NCBI GenBank assembly: GCA_000170815.1
Contig: ABCO01000005.1
Span: forward strand, 124,001 to 188,000
Origin: an unidentified eubacterium SCB49
Lineage (GTDB): Bacteria > Bacteroidota > Bacteroidia > Flavobacteriales > Flavobacteriaceae
DNA length: 64,000 bases
Direction of reading: 5' to 3'
Shown in pieces: positions 51,796 to 60,475 of the stretch. Below the pieces are notes generated by a model. The model did not search any database and was not told the DNA's origin. It saw only the letters and a list, made by a program, of their open reading frames with translations. Both the position numbers and the translations under genes were made by a program. The number at the start of each line of letters is the position of its first letter. Positions within the stretch are counted from its first letter, which is position 1.

Positions 51796-52117
51796 GCAGA
51801 CCGCCTTATCGCCGTCCGTCTTAGGCGGAAGGAGGAAAGTCCGAGCACCATAGGGAAGCATAGCGGCTAACGGCCGTCGTTCAGGATTTTATTCTGAAAA
51901 GGACCAGTGCAACAGAAAGAATGTACAGATAATGCTGTAGTGAAACCAGGTAAACTCTATGCGGTGAAATGTCACGTAAACTAGTGTCCCGTTTATTCGG
52001 GTAAGGGTTCCCACCCAATGCTGGAGGGTAGGCAGATGGAACAATCGAGTAATTGATTGTCTAGATAAATGATAAGGGTTCGCTTAGGCGAATACAGAAC
52101 TCGGCTTATAGGTCTGC
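51796..52117 (+). ncRNA. rnpB: RNase P RNA, bacterial type A
   Basis: The catalytic RNA of RNase P, which removes tRNA 5' leaders. The universal P4 strands are present: GAGGAAAGTCCGAGCACC near 51832-51850 and ACAGAACTCGGCTTATAGG at 52095-52113. The 5' end GCAGACCG and 3' end TAGGTCTGC pair as helix P1. Internal parts such as AACAGAAAGAATGTACAG and GGTAAACTCTATGCGG fit type A. A T-rich tract follows at the end. Ends are set to within a few bases by P1 and by the -7 box. Confidence 0.96.
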
Positions 52118-52127
52118 TTTTTTTTTA
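52110..52127 (+). terminator. terminator at the 3' end of rnpB
   Basis: The P1 strand TAGGTCTGC is followed by a run of about ten T (52118-52127). Confidence 0.6.
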
Positions 52128-52152
52128 AAATAAACTTCATGGTTAAATTACT

Positions 52153-52722
52153 ATGTCTGAAATAGTAAATACAAATAATGATTTTGAGCATCAGGTAGAA
52201 CATGCCACCTTTATGAGTAGGGCGGGTGCTTATGTTTTAGATTCACTTCTTTTAAGTGCGGTTACAGTGTTTATTAATGCAATAAATATTGCAAATTTTA
52301 AGAGTTTCCTGCTATATATTCCAATAGCAAGTATCGCAATTTTTTATAAACCATTTATGGAAAGTAAATATGGTGCGACATTAGGTAAAATGGCTTTCAA
52401 ATTAAAAGTAATAAATAAAGAGTTTAATCCAATAGATTTAAAACAGTCTTTTTTGCGAAATATAATTCTAATTTTTCCTGCAATACTGTTTGTTCCTATC
52501 TATTATTTAGCATTTAACAATCCAATTTTATCTAATACTACAGGATTAATTGAATTTACTCAAGGTTTAACTATTGAATATCCTATACAAGGTTGGATAA
52601 GTAACCTAGGATTTTTAGTGATAGTTATAGATATGATTGTTTTGTTAACAGATAGTACTAAAACAAATAGATCACTTCATGATCGTATTGGGAGTACATT
52701 CGTAGTGTTTGATAGAACTTAA
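52153..52722 (+). CDS. RDD family membrane protein
   Basis: 189 aa. The RDD pattern is seen as 'TFMSRAGAYVLDSLLLSAVT' (R and D in helix 1), 'YGATLGKMAFKLKVINKEF', 'LKQSFLRNIILIFPAILFVP' and the end 'TNRSLHDRIGSTFVVFDRT'. There are about four membrane helices. RDD proteins are thought to be transporters or sensors, but the substrate is unknown. It starts 36 bp after rnpB, in the same direction. The T-rich rnpB end should separate the units. Confidence 0.8.
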   Translation: MSEIVNTNNDFEHQVEHATFMSRAGAYVLDSLLLSAVTVFINAINIANFKSFLLYIPIASIAIFYKPFMESKYGATLGKMAFKLKVINKEFNPIDLKQSFLRNIILIFPAILFVPIYYLAFNNPILSNTTGLIEFTQGLTIEYPIQGWISNLGFLVIVIDMIVLLTDSTKTNRSLHDRIGSTFVVFDRT

Positions 52723-52751
52723 AAGTGTGATGTGCTTTTGGTGCTTAACTT

Positions 52752-53297
52752 TTATTCTTCCACTTTAGGGAAAAAACTAAATACAGAGCCACCATACCTT
52801 CTAGATTCTTCAAAATAAGGAACCTTTGATAGGTCTGTGTGTTTTGTGTGTTCGATAATAAGAAAACCTTCTTCTTCAAGTAAATTGTTTTCAAAAACCT
52901 TAGCGACAATAGCACTTAATTCTTCTAATTCAAAGTTATAAGGAGGGTCTGCAAAAATGAATGAAAATTGTTCTCTGGTACTGCTTAAATATTTAATAAC
53001 ATCTGCTTTTACCGCTGTAATAGGAAACTCTAGTGTTTCAGAAGTTTCTGTAATAAATTTTACACATCCATAATGTCCATCAACAGCTGTAACTCTTTCA
53101 GAGCCTCTTGATGCGCATTCGTAAGCGATGTTTCCTGTTCCGCTAAAAAGATCTAATACTTTAGCTTCGTGCATATCTAAGCGGTGATGCAAAATATTAA
53201 ACAGTCCTTCTTTTGCAAAATCTGTAGTGGGGCGTACAGGTAAATTGCGGGGTGCTGTGAGTCTTCGTCCTTTATGTGTTCCAGAAATTATTCGCAT
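52752..53297 (-). CDS. rsmD: 16S rRNA (guanine966-N2)-methyltransferase
   Basis: 181 aa. It starts 'MRIISGTHKGRRLTAPRN' and 'PVRPTTDFAKEGLFNILHHR', with SAM motif 'KVLDLFSGTGNIAYECASRG' and catalytic 'FIFADPPYNFELEEL' (DPPY, N6/N2-amino methyltransferase). RsmD methylates G966 of 16S rRNA. It sits seven bases after a DUF3822 gene; this pair is conserved in Bacteroidota. Normal length. Confidence 0.95.
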   Translation of the reverse strand: MRIISGTHKGRRLTAPRNLPVRPTTDFAKEGLFNILHHRLDMHEAKVLDLFSGTGNIAYECASRGSERVTAVDGHYGCVKFITETSETLEFPITAVKADVIKYLSSTREQFSFIFADPPYNFELEELSAIVAKVFENNLLEEEGFLIIEHTKHTDLSKVPYFEESRRYGGSVFSFFPKVEE

Positions 53298-53304
53298 TGT
53301 TGTG

Positions 53305-54117
53305 TTAGTTTGAAAGTACTAATTGTGTTGGGTGAGGTGTTTCGCTATTAGTTAATTCGTTAAAGTTTCCGTCGAGAAGTGTAATGGTCTTGATATATTT
53401 TTCTGAAATAGCATATAAATCACGTTGCTTAAATTGATGCCCAATAACCTGCACAGTAGCATGTTCTGGTTTTATTTTAAGCTGTTCAAATGTAAATAGG
53501 ATATAATATAAGAAATCTTCGCTCGTCTTAAACGTATACGAATTGCATAATTGTAGTTGGTGGTCTTTGTAAATGATAAGATCAAATTGCTCCTCTCTTA
53601 CATTAACGAGTATTGTTTCTTCGTTTTTGTTTTTATATCGAGTCGCACTTTTTTCAAGTAATTTAGAAATGTGATGGTAGTAACTAAAACTACCAACTGC
53701 TTCAAAAAAGTAATTGTTAATATTGATAAAAGGAACATAAACCACCACAAGATCTAGTGCAGGTATAGTGTCGTGCGCAATAAAATCTGTCGCTAATATC
53801 TTTGAATTGAACTTTAAATAATCGCTGCTTTTTTTCTCGTCAAAAAGAGCTGTCGGTACTAGTGTGTAAAGTGTAGAGGCATAATGTAACTCGGCATTTT
53901 CTAGTGTGCCAAGTTGTATTTGTTGGTTTTCCAAAGATTGCTGCAGGAGCATCAATAACTCTTCTGGAGTGCCTTTATGATCTAATTTTTTGTAAACAAA
54001 TTTAACTTCTTCTTTATCGTTAAGGGATAAAAAAGAAAGTCCATTCAATGAAAATTGAACGGACAGTTTCTTTATAGTATTTGTACTACTATTATTGTTT
54101 GTTTTTTGCTGAGTCAT
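53305..54117 (-). CDS. DUF3822 family protein
   Basis: 270 aa from the ATG at 54117 (MTQQKTNNNSSTNTIKKLS). A GTG at 54138 would add seven residues. It matches DUF3822, with 'LSVQFSLNGLSFLSLNDKEE', 'LVVVYVPFININNYFFEAVG' and 'QFDLIIYKDHQLQLCNSYTF'. The fold seems related to the actin-like ATPases (FtsA/PilM), as others have proposed, though I cannot show this from motifs alone. It is followed by rsmD seven bases later, and its own start overlaps the end of the upstream membrane gene by 26 bp. Confidence 0.8.
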   Translation of the reverse strand: MTQQKTNNNSSTNTIKKLSVQFSLNGLSFLSLNDKEEVKFVYKKLDHKGTPEELLMLLQQSLENQQIQLGTLENAELHYASTLYTLVPTALFDEKKSSDYLKFNSKILATDFIAHDTIPALDLVVVYVPFININNYFFEAVGSFSYYHHISKLLEKSATRYKNKNEETILVNVREEQFDLIIYKDHQLQLCNSYTFKTSEDFLYYILFTFEQLKIKPEHATVQVIGHQFKQRDLYAISEKYIKTITLLDGNFNELTNSETPHPTQLVLSN

Positions 54118-54769
54118 ATAGCTTAGGCCAGTTACCACTAGTGTTTACATCTGTCATAGATCCTACTTTAATCTCTGTACCTTTAATTCCTTCTACAGAA
54201 ACTACTTGTAACTCTTGTGCTAATAAATCTGGTTTATCTAGATCTTCTAAAATGTCTTTTTTAGAAACTTTAGCTTCAAAAACTGCATATTTAGTTCCTT
54301 TGTCATCTTCCAGTTTACCTGCTTGCATTGTGATTTTTTTATCGATGCCTTCAATAGGTACATTCATCATTGTCTTGTAACGTCCGTCTTTAAAAAGAGA
54401 ATCTTTTACAGAAACAAAACGTAAAGTGTCTACTATAGTAATAAACTTAAAATACCCTCCAGTTTTTGCGTCTAGACCATAAGCTCTATTTTTCTGTTCA
54501 TCAGCTAAAGCAGTGTCTCTTCTTGTTGTTACAGCAAACTGTGCTGTGTCAATAAAACGAACTAAACTGTCATATGTTCCAGCAAATGTTCCAGTAATTT
54601 CTTGATGTGCTAACTGTGAAGTTCTTATGTCTTTCAAGTTATTAATTACTTTTTGATAGCGTTCTACCTTTGTATTATTAAATACTTCTGGTTCGCTGAT
54701 AGATGTCCAAAGTTGGAATCCTAGAAATGCAATAAGTGCCCAAAGTACAAGCTGTATAACAATTTTCAT
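54092..54769 (-). CDS. membrane-anchored protein of unknown function
   Basis: 225 aa. One N-terminal membrane helix, 'VIQLVLWALIAFLGFQLWTS', is followed by a periplasmic part with 'KVERYQKVINNLKDIRTSQL' and 'EITGTFAGTYDSLVRFIDTA'; the rest is beta-rich ('GYFKFITIVDTLRFVSVKD'). It is widely seen upstream of DUF3822-rsmD in Bacteroidota. No domain name recognised. Its 26-bp overlap with the next gene indicates coupled translation. Confidence 0.7.
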   Translation of the reverse strand: MKIVIQLVLWALIAFLGFQLWTSISEPEVFNNTKVERYQKVINNLKDIRTSQLAHQEITGTFAGTYDSLVRFIDTAQFAVTTRRDTALADEQKNRAYGLDAKTGGYFKFITIVDTLRFVSVKDSLFKDGRYKTMMNVPIEGIDKKITMQAGKLEDDKGTKYAVFEAKVSKKDILEDLDKPDLLAQELQVVSVEGIKGTEIKVGSMTDVNTSGNWPKLYDSAKNKQ

Positions 54770-54890
54770 TATTGAATGATTTTATTTTTATGTTTAAAAT
54801 AGGTCTATCGCAAATCTACAATTTTTTTTTGTTCGTAAAAGGTTTAGCCCAAAAAAACATGGTTATCTTTATCACATCTATTTTCAGCCT

Positions 54891-56315
54891 ATGAATACTA
54901 GCTCATTTTACAGCTTATTAAAGTCAGATTTCCCTCATAAAACCACACTTAATCAGGACATTGCACTTCAGTTAATGGCAAAGTTTGCCATTGAAGAAGA
55001 TAAGAAAGCTGCGTTCTTATTAAAGGGATATGCAGGTACGGGTAAGACAACTTTGATAGGAACCCTTGTAAAAAACCTTTGGCAAGCGCAACTTTCACCT
55101 GTTTTAATGGCACCTACAGGAAGAGCAGCAAAGGTGATTTCTAACTACTCACAGAAAGAAGCTTTTACAATTCATCGTAAAATTTATCAGCCAAAATCTA
55201 AAAGTGGAGGAGGCGTTACTTTTACACTTCAGAAAAATAAACACCGAAATACTATATTTATAGTAGATGAAGCTTCTATGATTCCAGATGTAAATCAGGA
55301 TGGAAAAATGTTTGATAATGGCTCTTTGCTTGATGATCTTGTACAGTTTGTGTACGGAGGTCATAATTGTAAATTATTACTAATTGGAGATACAGCACAG
55401 TTACCACCTATTAAACTTGATGTAAGTCCTGCTTTAGAAGCCCAAACCTTAGAAGTGAGGTATCAACTTAATGTACAAGAAGTAGAACTTGATGAAGTAT
55501 TAAGACAAAAAGCAGATAGTGGTATTCTTTTTAATGCTACAGAAATTAGACAATGCCTAGAAGATGGTATTTATGAGCGTTTTAGGTTTGATATCTCTCA
55601 AGCTACAGATGTAATGCGACCTGTAGATGGATTGGAAGTACTGGATGCTATAAGTGATGCTTATAATGAGAATAGTGAAGATGATGCCGTATTTATCGTT
55701 AGAAGTAATAAACGCGCTAATCTATACAATCAAAATATTAGAACGCGAGTTTTATATCAAGAGCAAGAACTCGCTGCGGGAGATCGATTGATGGTGGTGA
55801 AAAACAATTATTTCTGGGTTTCTTCAGAAAGTGAAGCAGGTTTTATAGCCAATGGAGATATTATTGAAATTTTAGAGATATTTAGATTTGTGGACCTTTA
55901 TGGTTTTCGTTTTGCCGAAGTAAAAGTGCAAATGGCAGATTACCCTAAAATGAAAGCTTTTGAAACCGTTTTGTTACTTGATACGATTACTGCCGAAACA
56001 CCATCACTCTCTTATGATGATTCTAATAAATTATACCAAGAAGTAGCAAAAGACTATGCAGACGAAAAGTCTAAGTATAAAAAATTTCAGGCCATCAAGA
56101 AAAACCGATATTTTAACGGGCTGCAAGTAAAGTTTTCATACGCTATTACCTGTCATAAATCACAAGGTGGGCAGTGGAATACCGTTTTTGTAGAGCAACC
56201 TTATTTACCCAACGGAATGGATAAAGATTACTTAAGATGGTTATACACTGCTGTAACAAGAGCCAAAGATAAATTATACCTCATCGGTTTTAAGGACGAA
56301 TTTTTTGTAAATTAG
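54891..56315 (+). CDS. RecD-like AAA helicase
   Basis: 474 aa. Walker A is in 'FLLKGYAGTGKTTLIGTLVK'; Walker B and later helicase motifs are 'NTIFIVDEASMIPDVNQDGK', 'CKLLLIGDTAQLPPIKLD', 'DDAVFIVRSNKRANLYNQNI' and 'YAITCHKSQGGQWNTVFVEQ', with 'WLYTAVTRAKDKLYLIGF'. This fits the short RecD2/UvrD_C_2 family of 1B helicases. It lacks the long N-terminal and SH3 domains of RecD2. Probably in repair or replication. It is the first gene of a rightward run ending with the acyltransferase at 58221. Confidence 0.88.
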   Translation: MNTSSFYSLLKSDFPHKTTLNQDIALQLMAKFAIEEDKKAAFLLKGYAGTGKTTLIGTLVKNLWQAQLSPVLMAPTGRAAKVISNYSQKEAFTIHRKIYQPKSKSGGGVTFTLQKNKHRNTIFIVDEASMIPDVNQDGKMFDNGSLLDDLVQFVYGGHNCKLLLIGDTAQLPPIKLDVSPALEAQTLEVRYQLNVQEVELDEVLRQKADSGILFNATEIRQCLEDGIYERFRFDISQATDVMRPVDGLEVLDAISDAYNENSEDDAVFIVRSNKRANLYNQNIRTRVLYQEQELAAGDRLMVVKNNYFWVSSESEAGFIANGDIIEILEIFRFVDLYGFRFAEVKVQMADYPKMKAFETVLLLDTITAETPSLSYDDSNKLYQEVAKDYADEKSKYKKFQAIKKNRYFNGLQVKFSYAITCHKSQGGQWNTVFVEQPYLPNGMDKDYLRWLYTAVTRAKDKLYLIGFKDEFFVN

Positions 56316-56320
56316 TAAGC

Positions 56321-56896
56321 ATGGAAACAATACAAATTATAGCAGGCGTTTGTCTAGGTGTTGGTCTAGCAGCTGCAGTAGGTTTTAGAGTGTTTTTGCC
56401 TCTTTTGTTTTTAAGTCTTGCAGGTTTTTATGAAGTTATTCCTCTTAATGAGAGTTGGCAATGGGTAGGAAGTCTCACGGCTATTATTGTACTGGGTATT
56501 GCTACGGTAATTGAGATTGCAGGTTATTATATTCCGTGGGTAGATAATGCTCTAGATGCAATTGCTGTTCCATTAGCCACCATTGCGGGTACACTTGCAG
56601 TAGCAGCTACGGTGGGCGATTTAGATCCGGTTATCACTTGGGCTTTGGCCATTATTGCAGGAGGCGGTACTGCTGCCGCAATTTCGGGAACAAGTTCTGC
56701 CGTTCGTTTAACCTCTACCGCAACTACAGGAGGTGTTGCAAATCCGGTTGTGTCTAGTGTAGAGACTGCTACGGCTTCAGTATTTTCGGTATTGGCAATT
56801 TTTGTACCTATTCTTGCAGGAGTTCTTGTTTTACTACTTTTTTTTATTGTGATTAGATATTACAGAAAGCGAAGAAAAAGGGCAGCAATCGAATAA
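56321..56896 (+). CDS. DUF4126 family membrane protein
   Basis: 191 aa. Helices include 'VCLGVGLAAAVGFRVFLPLL', 'VGSLTAIIVLGIATVIEIAG', 'AIAVPLATIAGTLAVAATVG' and 'VLAIFVPILAGVLVLLLFFI', with a short basic tail 'RYYRKRRKRAAIE'. A Gly/Ala/Thr-rich middle ('AGGGTAAAISGTSSAVRLTS') is typical of DUF4126. Function unknown. It lies five bases after the helicase gene and 48 bp before kdsB, which has its own -7 box. Confidence 0.8.
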   Translation: METIQIIAGVCLGVGLAAAVGFRVFLPLLFLSLAGFYEVIPLNESWQWVGSLTAIIVLGIATVIEIAGYYIPWVDNALDAIAVPLATIAGTLAVAATVGDLDPVITWALAIIAGGGTAAAISGTSSAVRLTSTATTGGVANPVVSSVETATASVFSVLAIFVPILAGVLVLLLFFIVIRYYRKRRKRAAIE

Positions 56897-56903
56897 TTCC
56901 TTT

Positions 56904-56911
56904 TATTTTTG
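56904..56911 (+). promoter_or_regulatory. -7 box upstream of kdsB
   Basis: TATTTTTG (TAnnTTTG), 33 bp before the kdsB ATG at 56945. Confidence 0.5.
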
Positions 56912-56944
56912 TACTCCTAAATCATCAACTATTATTATTTCCGA

Positions 56945-57685
56945 ATGAAAATTATAGCAATGATCCCTGCACGTTATGAAGCTTCCCGTTTTCCGGCGAA
57001 GTTAATGCAGCCTTTGGGTGATAAAACAGTGATTTTAAGCACCTATGAAGCTACCGTAGCAACAGGACTTTTTAGCGAAGTGTATGTGGTTACAGATAGT
57101 GAGTTAATTGCTTCGGAAATTACAAACAACGGTGGTAATGCTATTATGAGTAAAACTCCACATGAGTGTGGTAGTGACCGTATAGCTGAAGCTGTCGTAG
57201 ATGTGGAGTGTGATATTATATTAAATGTACAAGGTGATGAGCCTTTTACAAACAGAAAAAGTTTAGAAAATTTGCTTGCGGTTTTTAAAGGAGACGATGC
57301 ATCAAAAATTGATTTAGCTTCTATAAGAACACCAATAAAAGAGCAAGAAGACATTGATAACCCTAACTGTGTAAAAGTGGTTACAGGTGAAGATGGATTT
57401 GCAAAATATTTTTCGAGAGCACCTATTCCATACAATAGAGCAGAAGATGCAAACGTAATTTATTATAAGCACGTAGGTATTTATGCGTTTAGAAAACAAG
57501 CTATTTTAGATTTTTCAAAACTAGCAATGTCGCCATTAGAAGCGGCAGAAAAAATAGAGTGTCTCCGTTTTTTAGAAAATGGAAGACAAATTAAAATGGT
57601 GGTTTCTACAGAGACTACTTTTGGTATTGATACGCCTCAAGATTTGATCAAGGCAAATGAGTACTTAAAAAAACATAACAATTAA
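56945..57685 (+). CDS. kdsB: 3-deoxy-manno-octulosonate cytidylyltransferase
   Basis: 246 aa. It begins 'MKIIAMIPARYEASRFPAKL' with the nucleotidyltransferase loop; 'LNVQGDEPFTNRKSLENLL', 'NPNCVKVVTGEDGFAKYFSR' and 'FGIDTPQDLIKANEYLKKH' complete the KdsB pattern. It makes CMP-KDO for lipid A inner core. Length is normal. Its stop overlaps the next start (TAATG). The acyltransferase downstream also serves lipids, which fits an envelope operon. Confidence 0.95.
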   Translation: MKIIAMIPARYEASRFPAKLMQPLGDKTVILSTYEATVATGLFSEVYVVTDSELIASEITNNGGNAIMSKTPHECGSDRIAEAVVDVECDIILNVQGDEPFTNRKSLENLLAVFKGDDASKIDLASIRTPIKEQEDIDNPNCVKVVTGEDGFAKYFSRAPIPYNRAEDANVIYYKHVGIYAFRKQAILDFSKLAMSPLEAAEKIECLRFLENGRQIKMVVSTETTFGIDTPQDLIKANEYLKKHNN

Positions 57686-58221
57686 TGGGATTTACTAAGT
57701 TTTTATACGGAACAATTTTTGGTTGGAAGATAGAAGGAGATTTTGATCGTTCTATTAAAAAGGCTGTATTGGTTTGTGCACCTCATACAAGTTATTTTGA
57801 TTTTATTGTGTCTGTGTTAGCTAGACGAATTCTTAAAATTGAGATTAATTTTGTGGGTAAAAAGGAGCTTTTTAAATGGCCTATGGGCTGGTATTTTAGA
57901 TGGATGGGTGGCGCTCCTTTAAACAGACAAAAATCTGAAAATAAAGTAGAAGCTATTGCTACCGTAATAAAGTCGCATGAAGAGTTTAGACTTGCACTTG
58001 CGCCAGAAGGAACAAGAACAAAAGTAGAATCTTGGAAATCTGGCTATTATTATATTGCGCTAGCAGCAGAAGTACCTATTATAACAATAGGTTTTGATTA
58101 TCCTACAAAAACATTACATATAGGGCCTGCTTTTTATCCTACAGGCGATATCACTGTAGATGAACCAAAGCTTAAGGCCTTTTATAAAGGGATGGTTGGT
58201 AAAGTGCCAGAATGGACATAA
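57685..58221 (+). CDS. PlsC-type 1-acylglycerol-3-phosphate acyltransferase
   Basis: 178 aa, short form. 'VCAPHTSYFDFIVSVLARRI' has the H-x4-D motif, 'MGGAPLNRQKSENKVEAIAT' the second block and 'LALAPEGTRTKVESWKSGYY' the third (PEGTR). The start overlaps the kdsB stop (TAATG). It is the last gene before a strong terminator. A role in phospholipid or lipid-A acylation is inferred from kdsB. It is shorter than the PlsC-like gene at 14698 and is not obviously its paralogue beyond the family. Confidence 0.85.
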   Translation: MGFTKFLYGTIFGWKIEGDFDRSIKKAVLVCAPHTSYFDFIVSVLARRILKIEINFVGKKELFKWPMGWYFRWMGGAPLNRQKSENKVEAIATVIKSHEEFRLALAPEGTRTKVESWKSGYYYIALAAEVPIITIGFDYPTKTLHIGPAFYPTGDITVDEPKLKAFYKGMVGKVPEWT

Positions 58222-58240
58222 AAAAACATAATAAAGCATA

Positions 58241-58277
58241 AAAAAAGCCTGCTCAATTAAATGTGCAGGCTTTTTTT
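58241..58277. terminator. intrinsic terminator between convergent genes
   Basis: AAAAAAGCCTGC at 58241-58252 and GCAGGCTTTTTT at 58265-58276 form a 12-bp stem followed by T. It serves the acyltransferase and the convergent yebC gene. Confidence 0.93.
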
Positions 58278-58309
58278 GTGGAAACACTTTTTTACTAATA
58301 GTGTGTTTT

Positions 58310-59053
58310 CTAGTTTAAATCCATAGTATGATACACGTTTTGTACGTCATCATCTTCTTCTAGTTTTTCTAAAAGTTTTTCTACATCTTCTACTTGTTCT
58401 GCTGTAAGCTTTTTTGTAACCTGTGGTATACGTTCAAAACCAGAAGATAATATTTCAATATTGTTTTCTTCTAAGTAGGCTTGTATAGATCCAAAACTCT
58501 CAAAAGGTGCATAAATCATAACACCATCTACAGCATCTGTATCATCTTCATCAGCTTTGTCTTCAAAGATTTCTTCGACACCGTGGTCTATTAATTCTAG
58601 CTCTAACTCTTCTAGATCTATTAGTCCTTCTGCTTTTACTCTAAAATTACAGGTATGGTCAAACATAAAAACGACAGAACCTGAAGTTCCAAGACTACCA
58701 TCTGTTTTGTTGAAGTAAGAACGCACATTAGCAACTGTACGGGTGTTGTTATCGGTAGCTGTTTCTATCAATACGGCAATACCGTGTTGTGCATAGCCTT
58801 CAAATAATACTTCTTTATAATCCCCTTGACTTTTATCGCTAGCTCTTTTTATAGCACGCTCTACATTGTCTTTAGGCATGTTAACAGACTTTGCATTCTG
58901 TATTACAGCTCGTAATCTCGAATTTGAATCTGGATCTGGACCTCCTTCTTTAACTGCCATCACAATATCTTTACCTATACGCGTAAACGCTTTAGACATT
59001 GCAGACCATCTTTTCATTTTCCTTGCTTTTCTAAATTCAAAAGCTCTTCCCAT
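58310..59053 (-). CDS. yebC: YebC/PmpR family transcriptional regulator
   Basis: 247 aa. Typical start 'MGRAFEFRKARKMKRWSAMS' (in most homologues, MAGHSKW), 'MPKDNVERAIKRASD' and 'FEGYAQHGIAVLIETATDNN' plus 'FKLDHTCNF'-like 'VVFMFDHTCNFRVKAEGL'. C-terminal 'YHTMDLN' is standard. Family members act in translation or as DNA-binding regulators. It has a well-matched promoter. The start MGRAF is the usual flavobacterial variant. Confidence 0.95.
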   Translation of the reverse strand: MGRAFEFRKARKMKRWSAMSKAFTRIGKDIVMAVKEGGPDPDSNSRLRAVIQNAKSVNMPKDNVERAIKRASDKSQGDYKEVLFEGYAQHGIAVLIETATDNNTRTVANVRSYFNKTDGSLGTSGSVVFMFDHTCNFRVKAEGLIDLEELELELIDHGVEEIFEDKADEDDTDAVDGVMIYAPFESFGSIQAYLEENNIEILSSGFERIPQVTKKLTAEQVEDVEKLLEKLEEDDDVQNVYHTMDLN

Positions 59054-59101
59054 AATTGTATGTTTTAAGCCGAAATAATCCAGCTAGTTTATTTGATATG
59101 C

Positions 59102-59132
59102 CAAATATAATATTACTCTGTAATTGTACAAA
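59102..59132 (-). promoter_or_regulatory. promoter of yebC
   Basis: On the minus strand, TTTG (59132-59129), a 19-nt spacer and TATATTTG (59109-59102) match the full consensus. The ATG is at 59053, giving a leader of about 42 nt. Confidence 0.7.
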
Positions 59133-59194
59133 GTATAAGTCTTTATAGTTTAATCCAATTCTTATTTTTTGAAGCAATAGAAAATGGTTTTTGT

Positions 59195-59473
59195 TTATCC
59201 TATTAAATCATCAATTATTCCTGCCAGTTCAAAATCTTTTTCTGTCACACCATCGGCATCGTGAGTAGATAGAAATATTTCTAACTTATCATACACATTG
59301 GTCCATTCTGGGTGATGGTTAAGTCGTTCTGCTTCAAAGGCAATACGAGTCATGGATGTAAACGCTTCTTTAAAGTTTTCAAACTCAAATGAGGCATGGA
59401 GCGCTCCGTCAATTAATTCCCATCCTTCCATTTTTTCAAGGCGTGCGTCTATTTGTTCTTCTGTAAGTTTCAT
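59195..59473 (-). CDS. phhB: 4a-hydroxytetrahydrobiopterin dehydratase
   Basis: 92 aa. PCD/DCoH fold with the catalytic His motif 'EAERLNHHPEWTNVYDKLEI' and the end 'VTEKDFELAGIIDDLIG'. It recycles the 4a-hydroxy pterin after aromatic amino acid hydroxylation. No hydroxylase gene is adjacent in this window. Length and motif are full. It is alone on its strand, with about 60 bp to the RmlD-like gene. Confidence 0.93.
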   Translation of the reverse strand: MKLTEEQIDARLEKMEGWELIDGALHASFEFENFKEAFTSMTRIAFEAERLNHHPEWTNVYDKLEIFLSTHDADGVTEKDFELAGIIDDLIG

Positions 59474-59534
59474 ATTTTATTGTGTTTAGGGAGTGAGTGT
59501 TACGTTCTGTTTAAAAAAACATGGGCTACATTTT

Positions 59535-60389
59535 CTAAAGCCTCAAACTAACAATCTCTTCATTTAATGTACAGTCGTTTATTACTTCTTGTACGGTAAT
59601 TCTATAATTTTTTGGCAACCTATTTTCTCTAGGTAAAATGGCTTGATAGCTCTCTTCGTTTTTTTTGAAAACCTGTTGAAAAACAGGAAACTTTCCGTGT
59701 GCTTTCTCACAGATTTCAATAATCAAATCTTCGTGGTGTATTACATCTTCGCTAGCAAGATGGAAAATTCCTGTCTTTAATTTGTTTATAATATAGTGTA
59801 CTTGTTGCGCAATTTTATTAATTGTAGTGACACTGATAATTTGGTTAGGGAACACTTCAAAATTAGTTTGATTTTTTATCGCTTCACGAAGGTAAATCAT
59901 ATCTGGCGCATAAGGTCCTAAAATCATCGGAACTCTTAGAATAGCAACTTGGTCTTTAATGGTGTTCAAAAATAACTTTTCTTCTGAAATTTTAAACTTT
60001 CCGAAGCTAGAGTCTGCCTTTTGTACATCGTTCTCGTATGATGGAAACTTAAAGGTAGCGTCAAATACTTTGTCTGAAGAAAAATATAAGAGCCTGCTTT
60101 CTGGATGTGATGCAATGTAAAAGCTTATGGCTTCGTGGGCTTTGTATTGACTGTCAAAATCACTTTCTAGACAAGAAATAATAACAGAGGGTTGTACGGC
60201 CATTAATATTTCTGAAGGACTTGTTTTTGTGATGTCTAATTGATAAAAAGCTTCGTTATTTACTAATGCTGTGTGCTCTTTGCAATACGTACCGTAGGTT
60301 ACCATAAACTGACAAAGCTCGTGGTAGAGTGCATTACCGATAAAGCTGGTTGCACCGAGAATTAAAACTGTGGGTTTGTGTTGTTGCAT
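59535..60389 (-). CDS. RmlD-like NAD(P)-binding sugar nucleotide protein
   Basis: 284 aa. The extended SDR fold starts 'VLILGATSFIGNALYHELCQ' (GxTSFIG). The RmlD pattern continues with 'VQPSVIISCLESD', 'RLLYFSSDKVFDATFKFPSY' and 'QVAILRVPMILGPYAPDMIY'. The active site usually reads Y-G-K-x-K; here it is F-G-K-F-K ('SSFGKFKISEEK'), so the catalytic Tyr is a Phe while the Lys is kept. Reductase or epimerase activity may be weak or absent. It might bind a nucleotide sugar. Not linked to a sugar operon here. Confidence 0.8.
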   Translation of the reverse strand: MQQHKPTVLILGATSFIGNALYHELCQFMVTYGTYCKEHTALVNNEAFYQLDITKTSPSEILMAVQPSVIISCLESDFDSQYKAHEAISFYIASHPESRLLYFSSDKVFDATFKFPSYENDVQKADSSFGKFKISEEKLFLNTIKDQVAILRVPMILGPYAPDMIYLREAIKNQTNFEVFPNQIISVTTINKIAQQVHYIINKLKTGIFHLASEDVIHHEDLIIEICEKAHGKFPVFQQVFKKNEESYQAILPRENRLPKNYRITVQEVINDCTLNEEIVSLRL

Positions 60390-60475
60390 AGTTTAATAAC
60401 TAGTTTTCATTTTGTTTTATTGGCTGTTTGTGTAAATTTTGATTTAAATTTTAACAATAGGTGTCAAAAAGTATT

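Noticed and set aside
51796..52117. tmRNA or a tRNA cluster instead of RNase P RNA
   Set aside because: P4 strands and P1 pairing are those of RNase P type A. No tRNA-like ends or tag ORF are present.
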